A stretch of 34,904 nucleotides of DNA from Chara braunii (GCA_003427395.1 BFEA01000035.1:128722-163625), one strand, 5' to 3'; counted from the stretch's first letter, positions 9,979-19,221 are shown. Numbers and translations: made by a program. The notes: a model not told the origin generated them from the sequence alone.

Positions 9979-10373
9979 TTTGACTGGGTCTCTACTTCTT
10001 CTTCCTTTGGAGCTGCCAGTTCAGCGCCCTCTATGGCACCTGTGCAGAATCGCTCTGTGCTTTCTATCCTCGCCTTCATTTTTGTTCCCACATGCATCAC
10101 CATCTCGCCTGCAAATTCTCTAAAGCCTAGACGTATGAACTGCAAAGATATATCCTGGCCCCTCACGAACTGAAACTGTTCCTGTTGGGCCTTCGCCAGG
10201 AGTTCTATATTTCTAGCCATAACCTCCATTTTCCCCTGCAAATCCGCCTCGCCTTCCATCTCCCTTCTCTGCTCATTTACCACCCTCAACTCCTTCATCT
10301 TATCTGTTGCCTCCAGTCGTTGCCTCCTCTCTCTTGTGAGGCGCAACTTCCACTCCAACTTTTCTTATTCCAT
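9975..10373 (-). pseudogene. Element B gag N-terminal coiled coil
   Basis: The ATG at 10373-10371 is followed after one codon by TAA (10367-10365), one transition from the Gln codon CAA, and then by an uninterrupted 128-codon frame to 9975. The peptide is rich in Arg, Glu, Lys and Gln in a heptad-like pattern, predicting a coiled coil. It ends with a Glu-rich stretch and runs into the capsid core by a frameshift. Confidence 0.7.
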
Positions 10374-10420
10374 AGTCTGGCGGCGTAGGGGAGGTCTAGG
10401 GATCGAGCCCTGGGATCTGC

Positions 10421-10432
10421 ATCTGCTACCAC
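10421..10432 (-). other. Possible primer-binding site of element B
   Basis: On the minus strand, about 50 bases upstream of the gag start, the sequence reads TGGTAGCAGATGC. This resembles the tRNA-Met primer site TGGTATCAGAGC with one substitution and a small indel. The position is right for a primer site, but the match is imperfect. Confidence 0.4.
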
Positions 10433-10713
10433 AAAGGTGTAAACCGTTTCACAAGTGTGTAACTTCGTGAATCTCTCCTTTGTGTTGCGCTTGATTGAGT
10501 TGGATCCAGCTGGGTCATTGCAGAAGTCAAACAGCAAAAGCAAAGCACTTGACTAGCAGGCCAATAGCATGTGCAAACAGAACGAAAGAATCAACCTGAT
10601 GCAGTCGACAACGCACAACGATACGAACAGCCTTGAACCGCCACTGCCTGGAGGTTTTTTGTCGGGCTCTGGTTGTAAAATCGCATTATGAAGGAATCTA
10701 AGGTGAGTTGACA
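10433..10713 (-). repeat. Possible 5' LTR of element B
   Basis: It is bounded on one side by the candidate primer site and on the other by TGTCAACTCACC (minus strand, from 10713), a plausible LTR start. No second copy lies in the window, because the 3' half of element B was lost at the fusion near 6341, so the LTR cannot be verified internally. Confidence 0.3.
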
Positions 10714-10924
10714 CATCCAAAGCATGGCCACCTTTGCGCCAGCATCATCCGTCCTGTGCAGTAATGGCTAAAACTTTATGGACCTCAGCGGTCACTGACC
10801 CAAAATGTGAGCAGCAGCCACTGAGCTGGGAACCCCAGAGATATCAGAATGGCATGCCACCAACGCATGGTGTTCCCAGACTTTTATGCCCAACAGTTTA
10901 TGCCAGGAGGATCACACTACCGTC

Positions 10925-11020
10925 TTTGCCTGAATAGAACACTCGGTCATTGCAGCTGTATTTGGGGAAACTTTCAGTCTACATTCAGCTATAATGACCA
11001 GGTGTTCTATTCGGGCGAAG
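10925..11020. repeat. Imperfect foldback, arms about 34 bp
   Basis: The arm at about 10925-10957 and the arm at about 10986-11020 are inverted copies of each other (core GAATAGAACAC against GTGTTCTATTC) with about six mismatches, separated by 28 bases. No target duplication is obvious. It may be a remnant of a foldback or MITE, or a structured transcript. Confidence 0.75.
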
Positions 11021-11099
11021 AAGCTAGCATTTTCATTCAGCTGGGGGCAAGTTGCCAACTACTGTTCCTCAAGCAACAACTTTGTGGGAGCCTGGAGTA

Positions 11100-12780
11100 G
11101 GTGATCATTTCTCAAGATTTGTGTCATGTCTTTCTAGGAGAATGACTCGGACGCCCGTGTCAAAGCTCTTTATAACAATACTCTTTTTTCACAAATCCTA
11201 TTGGATTGCCTCAAAACTCTTTTCGTGAGACTCGCACCAAATGGGCAGAATGATGTACATGGCTTGCCTCCTTTAGTAACCATCAATCTCTGCTTCTTGT
11301 CTCCATATAGTTGATTGTGACACACGATATCAAAGACGTGTCACCGATCATGGACTAAATTTTACCATGCAATGGATGCAAGTTCAATGGATGCTACATT
11401 CGTTGGTACCCCAAACACTGCCACCCAATCTCTCTATATGTGTCATATCTAGCATTGTCTTCCTTGTGAGTGTCATCAGCATGGCCATGTGTGCACATTT
11501 GCCTTGAATGCAGATGCACACACACTGTGGCATTCACGCTTCCCGTACGGGCCCAACAACGCCTGCTGGTAGGATTAGGAGTCTTAGAGGGATCAGCAAG
11601 GTAGTTGGGGGCCGCAACATTAATGACCGGGTCCAGTTTTCGGACCAGTATCTGTTGACGGCCCAGTCGGGCCGTAGCGGGTTAGCACATGCAAGCCCTA
11701 GCGCAGTTTCGTTTTGGCACCAGGCCACTGTTTTCGTTGAGCGTCGTCTCTTAGGCGCCAGGCCATCCAGGCCCAGTATGTTTTGGCGCCAGGTTGGGCA
11801 CCAGGTTTCGGTTTTCATTGAGGGCGGCCGATCGTGAGTGAGATCAGACGGCCCTGTATTGAGAAGGCCGCACAGTTGAGGACGACTCATCGCTATATTT
11901 AGGGGTGCAGCCTCAACTCAGTAGGTAGTGTGCTAGGCAGATTTTAGTCCACACACTGGGCGTTGTTAGTATGTTTGTCGACAGCACGGTGTCGGGGCGA
12001 ATACCCTTACAAGGGTATCCGCCCTGGTTTTTGCAAGCGACAGAAAACAAGTTTGATGCGCGGTCAAGTCTGTGGTCTACATTGGCTGGATGGTTGACTA
12101 GAGTAGAGAGTGTGTGGGCGCACAGACTTAAGGCGCGCGTGATTATGCCTCTTGATGGGTACGTTTGCCTGGGACTTGTGCATACGCGCGGAAGACGGCA
12201 TCGACAACAATGTGATTTTTGAAGACATCTCGATAGGTCCGCATGACGCGCAAGTATCGTTTTATTTAGGCGTCCGCCAAAGCCAGACCCAGACTTGGGC
12301 CTAGCCTATTGATTACGACATCGGACTTTCAACAAGGAGATTTAGGGATTGAGGCCAGCAAGCGACGACACGGAACGTGGGAGTGACGCGGAGGGATCAC
12401 GGGGTTGATGGCCCGACGGGGCTATCCCCCATGGTTTTTGTTGTGTAGGGCCAATGCGATACTTGCAAATCCTCGCTCCTCTCGTCTTGCACTTTTTCCC
12501 TTTTTCTTATTTTTTTAGCTATTACCCTACTATTATTTCCATTGTTAATTTTTTATTATTGCTACTTTGGTTGACCACTATGGATCGGGCGCGACAAGGG
12601 TTTTGATAGTCATTGTTGGGACCACCGTGTTAATTCGATTGGTGCGGTCCCTGGCCTCAGGCTATGCATAAAGGCCTGGACGGTAATTGAAGACCTTGGG
12701 TGCGGGTCTCCTTAGACGGACCTGTGTCAGACCACTAGTGTAACCCCTCTTTTCTGGTCTTAGCGCCCAGACCAGGAGGG
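11100..12780. other. No gene recognised
   Basis: Open frames here are short and look random. Features seen: three variants of a TTTTGGCGCCAGG phrase at 11710-11810, a TATA-like CTATATTTA at about 11892 followed by GC-balanced sequence, a strong hairpin at 11994-12025 and a T-rich tract near 12500-12560. The TATA-like site and repeats could belong to an old LTR, but no paired copy is visible. Confidence 0.4.
11994..12025. repeat. Compact hairpin
   Basis: A perfect inner stem ATACCCTT/AAGGGTAT with a 2-base loop is extended, after a one-base mismatch, by GGGCG/CGCCC. The stem has thirteen pairs with almost no loop, so it would extrude or fold strongly. Confidence 0.85.
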
Positions 12781-13860
12781 AATGTGGCATAATGGCAGTG
12801 ATACGATGAGAATCGGTCTTCGGGCCAGGTATATCGGCGGAAGACTTGTCGAAGGCGGCCAGTAGAAGGGGAAGGAGTCCTAATGATAGGATAAAAGAGA
12901 GGGATCAGCCGGTCAGTCCTACAAAAGAGACGTCGTAATGCTGCCAAACTGACCAGGCCGATGGCGAGTGTTACCTCGACCAAACGATAGCAGGAGAAAG
13001 GGGCGAAGCCGGATGGCGCGTTGGAGAAGTACGTTCGAAGATGGCAGTGGTAGATAACTTGTCCGATTCTTCACGGAATCGGGCGCAATGAAGTCTGGAG
13101 TTGAGTTTTCTTGGCAAGGCGAGTCGATTTGCGGGGTCAAAATTGTGAGTTAGTTAGTAGCTGGGGAGTTAGAAAGAGAATGGTGTGTGTGGCGAATGGC
13201 GGGGCATGAGGAACAAGGGAGCTAGCAGACACGTATCTCGAGTAACTCTAAAAGAAAATGAGCGAGGGGGCATGTTAGTCGGGTGTTTCGGACCGTTCTG
13301 GGTTGATTGGCTGAACCAGATTTGTGATCTGGGCAGCGGCCTGTTCGGTACAAACAAGATGGGCTGCGTGGAGGAAAGAATAGTGATCGTGAAAATATGA
13401 CGATGTATCTGCCCGTAATCTGGTGGAAGATTCATTAGAATTTTGTTATTCCGATCGAGGGAAGTGGCGCGAGCGGTCGTGGGGTTTAACTCGCTGATTT
13501 GTTATTATTCACCCATTGGCTCGTCGTGGTAATCACGAGCGTCAAGGGGCGATAGGAGGAGCAATTTTTGAAGTGTTGTATATCTACCGTCTTTCAGCGG
13601 AGGATACGTTCGATTTTGCCTAAAGCATTCGTGGGAAGGAGGAGTGAGGCCAGCCGCGAGGGTGAAGACTTACCTGTTGGCCGAGTGCGTCGCTCATCCT
13701 AACGAAGGAGTTAGCTTTTCTCTATCTGTCTACATGCGAAGCTGGAAGGTAGTGTATATATCCATGATTTAGCGGTAGATTCATCGGGATTTTGCTCATC
13801 CTTCCGATGGAGGTTGCATAAGGCGAGCCAGCGGAAGAACTTACCTGGCACCGAAGGTTT
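12780..13860. repeat. Degenerate tandem repeats, period about 172 bp
   Basis: Related blocks occur near 13402-13462, 13574-13640 and 13750-13815. Each has a TGTATATCTACCG-like start, an AGATTCATT-like middle and an ATTTTG...CCGAT...GAGG end. Two are followed at similar distance by AAGACTTACCTG and AAGAACTTACCTG. A weaker relative lies near 12825. No protein-coding signal was recognised. Confidence 0.45.
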
Positions 13861-14680
13861 CGCAAAAGCATGTTTTTTTTTTGTTTTTTTTTTTTATATA
13901 GGTGAGCCACGGCGTGAAGCCCGTTGAGTGCGCCACAACAAGCCTCGATTGGCCCGTTTGCTCTGGGATCGTACTCATACCCAGGGTCTTCGTGCTCATG
14001 CTCGGGGCCTTCATGTTTTTATCTGTGATCTTCGTATCCCTGCTCGTAAGTCCCAGTAATGATTTGCACCTCGCTGGTAGTTGTGCATCTTGTTACGTGC
14101 CCCACCTTGAGCATCGAAAAGATCTGGTCGCATAAATGACCGGATACATTTAGGGAATGGTACATGGATACGACGGGAATAAAAAAGGGGCCAAAGAAGG
14201 AGAAGAATTTGAGATAACGCAGGGACGAGTGCTAAAGGGAACGCGGCGTATTGCACTGTACCTGTCAGAATTTCAGCAGGGAAGACACCTTCAGTATTGT
14301 GCATCAAGATCATGCTCGTGGTCGTCGATTTCATTCCCGCTTAACAAGGCTACGACCTTCTGCCCAGCAGTGCTCCTCGGCTTTTGTGTGTGTATCCAAC
14401 TGGAGTACTGGCCAACTACCCTGAGGTAGGAGGGGAATGACTCGAGGCACGTACCTGTTTCTTACGGAGACCCACACGAGAAGAGTTTTTTGGTTGCCTT
14501 CGATTGTTGTTGCAGCATGCTATAACAAGACACAACTGTTGTGGAAGCAGACTGCTGCCCTAGCTACAGGGCTTCAAGTCAGTGTTGCTGCTGGGCGCCG
14601 AGAGGCTGTTCTTGCGAACTTCGAATAACACTGCTGAATTTTGTTGTGCAATTTGGTGGCGCCTTGCGGTACGCGTACCA
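13861..14680. other. No gene recognised
   Basis: Two T runs lie at 13869-13897. The remainder has only short frames without family resemblance. The 90-codon frame at 14157-14429 and the 107-codon frame opposite it overlap each other and show no motif. The sequence leads into the TATA box at 14681. Confidence 0.35.
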
Positions 14681-14688
14681 TATAAAAG
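14681..14688 (+). promoter_or_regulatory. TATA box upstream of hairpin array
   Basis: TATAAAAG is a canonical plant TATA box, preceded by a CAATTTGG element about 30 bases upstream. A start about 25-35 bases downstream (about 14710-14720) would give a transcript whose first structured element begins near 14752. No long ORF follows. Confidence 0.45.
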
Positions 14689-14751
14689 CGGTGCGTGTGT
14701 TGTACAGTACTGCGCTGGTACTTAGCCTATGCCTTGCAAAGCGGTTTGAAC

Positions 14752-15223
14752 GAGGGGGTCTGAGCATGTTCCAGAAGTTTGGGTGGATCAACCTCTTCCT
14801 GCTTTATCATTAAGAAAATAAATCAGGCAGTGGACCAGACATGTTCCTTAAGTTTGGGTGGTCTTGGTTATAACTTGGCTATATTTTACTACTACATTAC
14901 CTATGAACAGGCTAGTCAGACATTGTCCCATAAGTCTGGGTGGTCTGACTATAGCTTATCACAAACCGAAGAGAGTATCAATTAAGAATAAACTTGTGGT
15001 AAGAAGGGGCAAGCTGAGCCTAAGATGGTTGGTTCAGTCATATGTTACCTTACAAGACTGAGTGCAGATAATTATATATAACTTGGATACTTAAACAGTT
15101 CAGGGCAACTAGAAATGACAACCTAGTCGTATGCCCAAGGAAGAGAAAAGTTGTAGTGCCCGCTGTTTGTGTATACTCAATGGTTGAGCTAGACATTGTT
15201 CCATAAGTTTGGGTGGTCTAGCT
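14752..15223 (+). repeat. Array of four hairpins with a shared loop
   Basis: Hairpins at 14752-14795, 14834-14868, 14913-14951 and 15187-15223 share a 20-21-base loop of the form ATTGTTCCATAAGTTTGGGTG. The closing stems differ in sequence but stay complementary: ACCAGAC with GTCTTGGT (one bulge), TAGTCAGAC with GTCTGACTA (9 pairs), and AGCTAGAC with GTCTAGCT (8 pairs). The inner four pairs AGAC/GTCT are constant in copies 2-4 and the outer pairs covary. The first copy has a weaker stem. Conserved loop plus compensatory stems suggests selection or copying at the RNA level. I do not recognise the family. Confidence 0.6.
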
Positions 15224-15519
15224 TTTCGCCTTATGTAAGCCGGAAATAAGGGACAAATCAATGAAAGGCTATGAACTATGACTTGACAAGGTTGAGTTTG
15301 GGCTGGTGAGAGTACTTACCTTTGTGGTTTGGTCTTGCATGTGGCTAAGTGAGATAATTACTTAGCCCGAGTTTCAGTTGATAGGTAGTTGCTTTAGATG
15401 CTCGCCACGTGCTAGAGTCATATGAGTTAGTTTCAATTCCTACATTTTTTTAGCTAAGTTTATTATACTTAGGTCAAGTTCTACATATTCTGGGATCGTT
15501 TGTTATACTTGGTCTTGTA

Positions 15520-16253
15520 TAAATCTTGGTAAGCTACTTTCTCTACGGGAAACGCTGCTGAAATTTCTACAAAACCAAGGAGTTAGTCATATTTTGACTC
15601 TTCAAAGTTTAAGTTTGTCTAAATATTATATATGCCTGAGTAAAAATATGGGAAGTCTCCTTTCTAAAGGGAGTGCTGCCTAAATTTTTACTAATTCAAG
15701 GAGTTAGACAAAATTGGACCTTGAGAAAGTTATTTTAGGTTTTCAACTTCGCTTTGTATGAATTTGGGAAGTCTCCTTTTCTAGAGGGAGTGCTACCCAA
15801 ATTTTTACAGACCTAAGGAGTTAGTTAAATTTTGTCTTAAGTTGAACTCGAGTTTTGTTTTGAGTCCGTATCTGCCTTAGTATAAATCTGGGAAGTCTCC
15901 GTTTCTAAAGGGAATGCTGCCCAAATTTTAACTAATTCAGGGAGTTAGACAAAATTAGACTTTCCAAGAGTTAGAAAATATTTCATTCTTTATATTTGAG
16001 CTAGTATAAATTCTTAAAAGGCACTTTTGAGCTAGTAGACTTTCTAAGAGTTGGAAAATATTTCAGTCTTTATATTTGAGCTAGTATAAATTCTTAAAAG
16101 GCACTTTTCAGCTAGTATAAATTTTGAAAAGGCACTTTTCCTACGAGAAGCGCTGCGGAAGTTTCCTAGTTTAAAGGAGATAGGTTATATTTTGACAGGT
16201 AGCGATTTTGGCGATCCACTCTGTATAGAGGAGATCTTGCCAAAAATCTACCT
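15520..16253 (+). repeat. Tandem hairpin repeats, period about 120 bp
   Basis: Units with hairpins at about 15520-15567, 15644-15687, 15761-15804, 15884-15928 and 16119-16165 share an outer stem like AAATTTGGG/CCCAAATTT, an internal loop, an inner CTCC/GGAG stem and a downstream AAGGAGTTAG. Spacing of the first four is about 117-124 bp. A sixth, diverged hairpin at 16197-16253 keeps the architecture with different arms (AGGTAG and ATTTTGGC paired to GCCAAAAAT and CTACCT). No coding frame. Confidence 0.65.
15958..16117 (+). repeat. 80-bp tandem duplication
   Basis: Units 15958-16037 and 16038-16117 are nearly identical, differing mainly by transitions. Each ends with AAAAGGCACTTTT, itself a small hairpin, and GAGCTAG or CAGCTAG. 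Confidence 0.85.
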
Positions 16254-16879
16254 TTCCTTGGGCACTTGTTTAGAGGTAGACTTAGGCTTAGTTAAGTAAA
16301 ATGATTTTGAGCAAGATCGTGACATGGGGATTATTCTCCATGGATTTATAGATTTAGCTTGGGGATTGGCCTGACTTATGTTACAGGTCCTCTTGATCGA
16401 TTGATTCAGGATTTGGGCTAGATTCAGCTTGATCCTACAGGGATCATCTTCTGTTATCACTGATAACAGGTCGGTTGTTGATTCGTCGGTCTACGACTCA
16501 ACTCCAATCCATCCTCAATACTCAACCTAAAAGGCTTTAGCCCTGATGGTTTCTATTGTTTTGTTAAGGTTTTCACCCAAACTTTTATTGAATGGCCATT
16601 TAACGAAGGTGCCGCATATTTATTTTTGGAAGGTTGGGCAAAGGTTGGGGCTTGCATGGCTAAAGCAAGGGGTATAAGTATAGAGAGTGGTTGAAGTTGA
16701 CCCCGTGTAGTGCGTGGACTTTTGTTGACTCTTTGATGTGATTGCAGGTATGTTTTGTGATGCGGATTTCGGATTTGACGGCCTGCCATCACATACATAT
16801 ATATGGCTGAGAGGGGTCCCACTGTGATTGTGAGAAGTGATCACATATTTACTCCCCTATATATATATATATACATACA
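16254..16879. other. No gene; several small perfect palindromes
   Basis: There is no recognisable coding region. It holds CTGTTATCA/TGATAACAG with a single-base loop (16451-16469), GATCC/GGATC (16431-16445) and CATGG/CCATG-type hairpins near 16322-16342. It ends in an AT dinucleotide tract (16857-16873) next to the hAT target site. Confidence 0.5.
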
Positions 16880-16887
16880 GATATATC
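16880..16887. other. Left 8-bp target site duplication of hAT element
   Basis: GATATATC, identical to 17661-17668 and itself palindromic. Eight bases is the duplication length diagnostic of the hAT superfamily. Confidence 0.85.
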
Positions 16888-17660
16888 CAGGGTTGCCGGC
16901 ATTCGGGACGGGTCGAATGCCCGAACCCGAACGCCCGAACGTACGGGACCCCTTCGGAAGGCGTTCGGCCGTTCGGGGCGAACGCAGAAAAAAAAAAAAA
17001 AAAAAAAAANNNNNNNNNNAAAAAAAAAAAAAAAACACATTTTCAAAAAATTCCGAAAAACAAATATGTTATGGAGAAAAATAAACTAAACAACATTTGT
17101 CTGGGAACTACATCCAAATTCTTTAGCAAATTTGAATTAAAAATCAAATACAAAAAATAAACACTATGATAAAAATAAGAAAAAATAAAAAGGGAATTAA
17201 AATGAGTGAATGTGCCAACACCTTTTCGACACCGCCATCTTTGTTGATTTTTAAATATTTTTTGGCATTGACAAATGCCCTGAAAATTTACAGATATGTA
17301 GTTTACATAATCAATAACTCATTCATTTGTTTTCAAAAAATAATAATTTTTTTTAGGCCCCGAAATAAAGTGAAAACAAAAAGTTAAAAGTGAAAAAAAA
17401 CAAAATAGTGAGAGGGCGAGCACGTTTTGACACCTCCATCTTTGACGATTTTTTATGTTTTTTTTGGCTTAGCAGAATGGCTTCAAAATTTACAGGCGTG
17501 TAGGTTACATCATAGAGAACTCACAAAAACAATTCAGAAAAAAAAACTTATTTTTAGGCCCCGAAACAATTTTTGGCGGGGGCCGAACCAAGAGGTGTTC
17601 GGCCCCCGAACGTTCGGGGGCCAGCCCAGGGGCCCCCGAACGTTCGGTCAGGTAACCCTG
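16888..17660. mobile_element. Non-autonomous hAT transposon (MITE-like), 773 bp
   Basis: The ends are CAGGGTTGCC at 16888 and the inverted form of CAGGGTTACC ending at 17660, matching hAT terminal repeats that begin CAGGG. Perfect 8-bp duplications GATATATC flank it. Inside the ends are GC-rich subterminal arrays of TTCGGG and CGAACG in both orientations, where a hAT transposase would bind. The interior is AT-rich with no transposase frame, so it must be mobilised in trans. A run of ten N interrupts an A tract at 17010-17019. It lies next to a mitochondrial DNA fragment and inside an AT microsatellite. Confidence 0.9.
17010..17019. other. Assembly gap (10 N) inside A homopolymer
   Basis: Ten undetermined bases are flanked by A runs on both sides. 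The size is likely nominal, so the length of the hAT interior is uncertain. Confidence 0.95.
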
Positions 17661-17668
17661 GATATATC
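17661..17668. other. Right 8-bp target site duplication of hAT element
   Basis: GATATATC, an exact copy of 16880-16887 directly after the CCCTG terminus. Confidence 0.85.
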
Positions 17669-17685
17669 TAAGTATATACATGTAT

Positions 17686-17802
17686 GGTTGTTTCAACACT
17701 TCTGTTAGTCTCGCACCACGGTTTAATAAATATTGAGTGGCAGCATCAAGATCTGAGCCAAATTGAGCAAAAGCAGCTACTTCTCGATATTGTGCAAGTT
17801 TT
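17686..17802 (-). pseudogene. atp1: Nuclear copy of mitochondrial atp1 fragment
   Basis: Thirty-nine uninterrupted codons on the minus strand encode a segment of the F1 ATP synthase alpha subunit. They include [20 protein letters not shown] and end in Val-Leu-Lys-Gln-Pro. Among plant genes this wording fits mitochondrial atp1, not chloroplast atpA, which reads Phe-Ala-Ser-Asp-Leu-Asp-Lys at the same place. The full protein is about 500 residues, so this is a small transferred piece (NUMT) without start or stop, flanked by AT repeats. A bacterial atpA origin is possible but less likely. The intact frame suggests either recent transfer or simply its short length. Confidence 0.85.
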
Positions 17803-17869
17803 ATATATATATCGTCAAATAGAACTGCCCGGTAAACCGTAGGCAGAGAGGGAGAAGAGGACAACAAAC

Positions 17870-17930
17870 GAGGGGCTGTGACAAACTGTTTCGTCGGAGT
17901 TTCACCGACTCATCAGGAGGCTGAGCCCTA
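17870..17930 (-). ncRNA. Hammerhead ribozyme motif
   Basis: The minus strand shows the catalytic core in order: CTGATGA (17916-17910), a 5-bp stem II GTCGG/CCGAC closed by a 7-base loop, GAA, then a short stem III ACA/TGT with a 3-base loop, and the cleavage triplet GTC ending at 17880. A distal stem I pairing GGGCT with AGCCC closes the motif as a type I hammerhead, although the base pairs next to the core are mismatched. The very short stem III is typical of ribozymes in Penelope-like elements, where cleavage often needs tandem copies. AT repeats on both sides fit a 5'-truncated Penelope-like or similar element. Activity is not shown. Confidence 0.8.
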
Positions 17931-19148
17931 TATATATGTATACATACCTAAGTTTGGGTGTTAGCGTGGTCTAAGGAGCCCACGCTTAAGGGTTTAATTG
18001 TGGTCGAACTTGAGAAAGGAAGGGAAACTCCCTTCCTGTACTGTTGTTTGCTTCTTGAAAATTTTTTAGTCGGACGTTGGTCCTGGGCCTGGATTCGAGC
18101 TCGTTGTCCAGGACATCCCAGGTCCTAGACTACGCGTCGAAGGGATCACCTCCCGCGCAGAGCCTATCCGCCCTACCCACCGGGACACTCGGCCTAAGGA
18201 CCGAAGGTGCCGCCAAGGCCGAACGACTGTTCCTTCAGCCGTGCAATATCGTGAAGGGCTTGACCCTCACGATACTTTGAGTTTGACACTTGAGTGTGAT
18301 AAGCAGAACTCGGATCCACGAGGGACCGCTTGATTATGGGCACTACATAGTACGCCATCATTGGAACTGCTTGCGTATTCATGCATTGCTAGTCAATATG
18401 GGAAGGCCTTGCGTCCGCGCGGTTTTATACTGAGTCTCGCGCGCGTCGCCTATCCGATTTTCGCGTCGGAAGGTTGTGGGAGGACTACAAAAGGGACTAG
18501 GAGTGTTGTTGTGTTGTTTGTTCGGTGTCGTTCTGTATGTGTGAGTAGTGTGGTGTAACGCGTGGTAAGTGGGACGCGTCCTAGTCGACCGACGACGAGT
18601 CGCGCTTGGGACTTCGGCCCCCCCAGTGCGTCGGTTCGCATGCGGGTCCGATAGAGGCGTGAGACTGCGCGTACCCCCTATGCTACAGCGAACGAGAAAC
18701 GCCCTCGGCTGGTCCACCTCTGCCAAATGAGTAACTTTCGTACTGTGAACTAGCTCGGCAGGGATACACCCATCGACGGGAGGTGTTGTACCTCACGTTG
18801 GCCGTATCCTGTCATAGGGGCTCGCGAGAGGTATGGCTGGCGCACTCGCCCGGAGCGGCTTGCGGAAGCTCCATGTGTATCGCGATGAGGAAGAAACCAA
18901 CTCCTACGTGACTCGGCCGGGAGGGTCCCGCCCTCTGCGGTGCAGGACCGATGCGCTCGACAACGGGGCGCACGATAGCACTGCAGTCGAGCTGGTTGGA
19001 GTAAAGAGAGAGAGAGGCAAAGGCTAGGGGACTTACCAGACAACTTACCTGTGACGCCATAGCTCCAGCTTCATCTTCGACACGTCCTCAACTGCACCAC
19101 AGCGCCAGCTACCTGCAGGTTAGTACCTAGTACACAGCGTGTGTGTGC
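17931..19148. other. No gene; several strong hairpins
   Basis: No protein family was recognised. Strong hairpins: GGAAGGG/CCCTTCC with a 5-base loop (18018-18036), TATCGTG and AGGG paired to CCCT and CACGATA (18247-18274), and AGCGTGG/CCACGCT (about 17965-17992). From 18390 to 19050 the sequence is GC-rich with CpG-rich stretches and several short overlapping frames without motifs. A variant of the AAGTTTGGGTG loop of the 14752-15223 array occurs at 17949-17959. Confidence 0.45.
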
Positions 19149-19153
19149 ACGCG

Positions 19154-19219
<66 letters not shown>
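19149..19219. repeat. Compound (GC)n(GA)n microsatellite
   Basis: About ten GC units run directly into about 25 GA units. A T follows and ends the tract. Confidence 0.97.

Positions 19220-19221
<2 letters not shown>

Noticed and set aside
11890-11900. CTATATTTA as a gene promoter
   Set aside because: No coding region or paired LTR follows, so it is only mentioned in the regional note.
16803-17160. Lys-rich open frames across the N gap
   Set aside because: They are translations of an A homopolymer and assembly gap inside the hAT element.
17505-17867. 120-codon minus-strand frame as a gene
   Set aside because: Only 39 codons are atp1-like. The rest is read through hAT terminal and AT-repeat sequence by chance.
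18379-19060. Several overlapping frames on both strands in GC-rich DNA
   Set aside because: High GC lowers stop frequency. No motifs, and frames on both strands are equally open.
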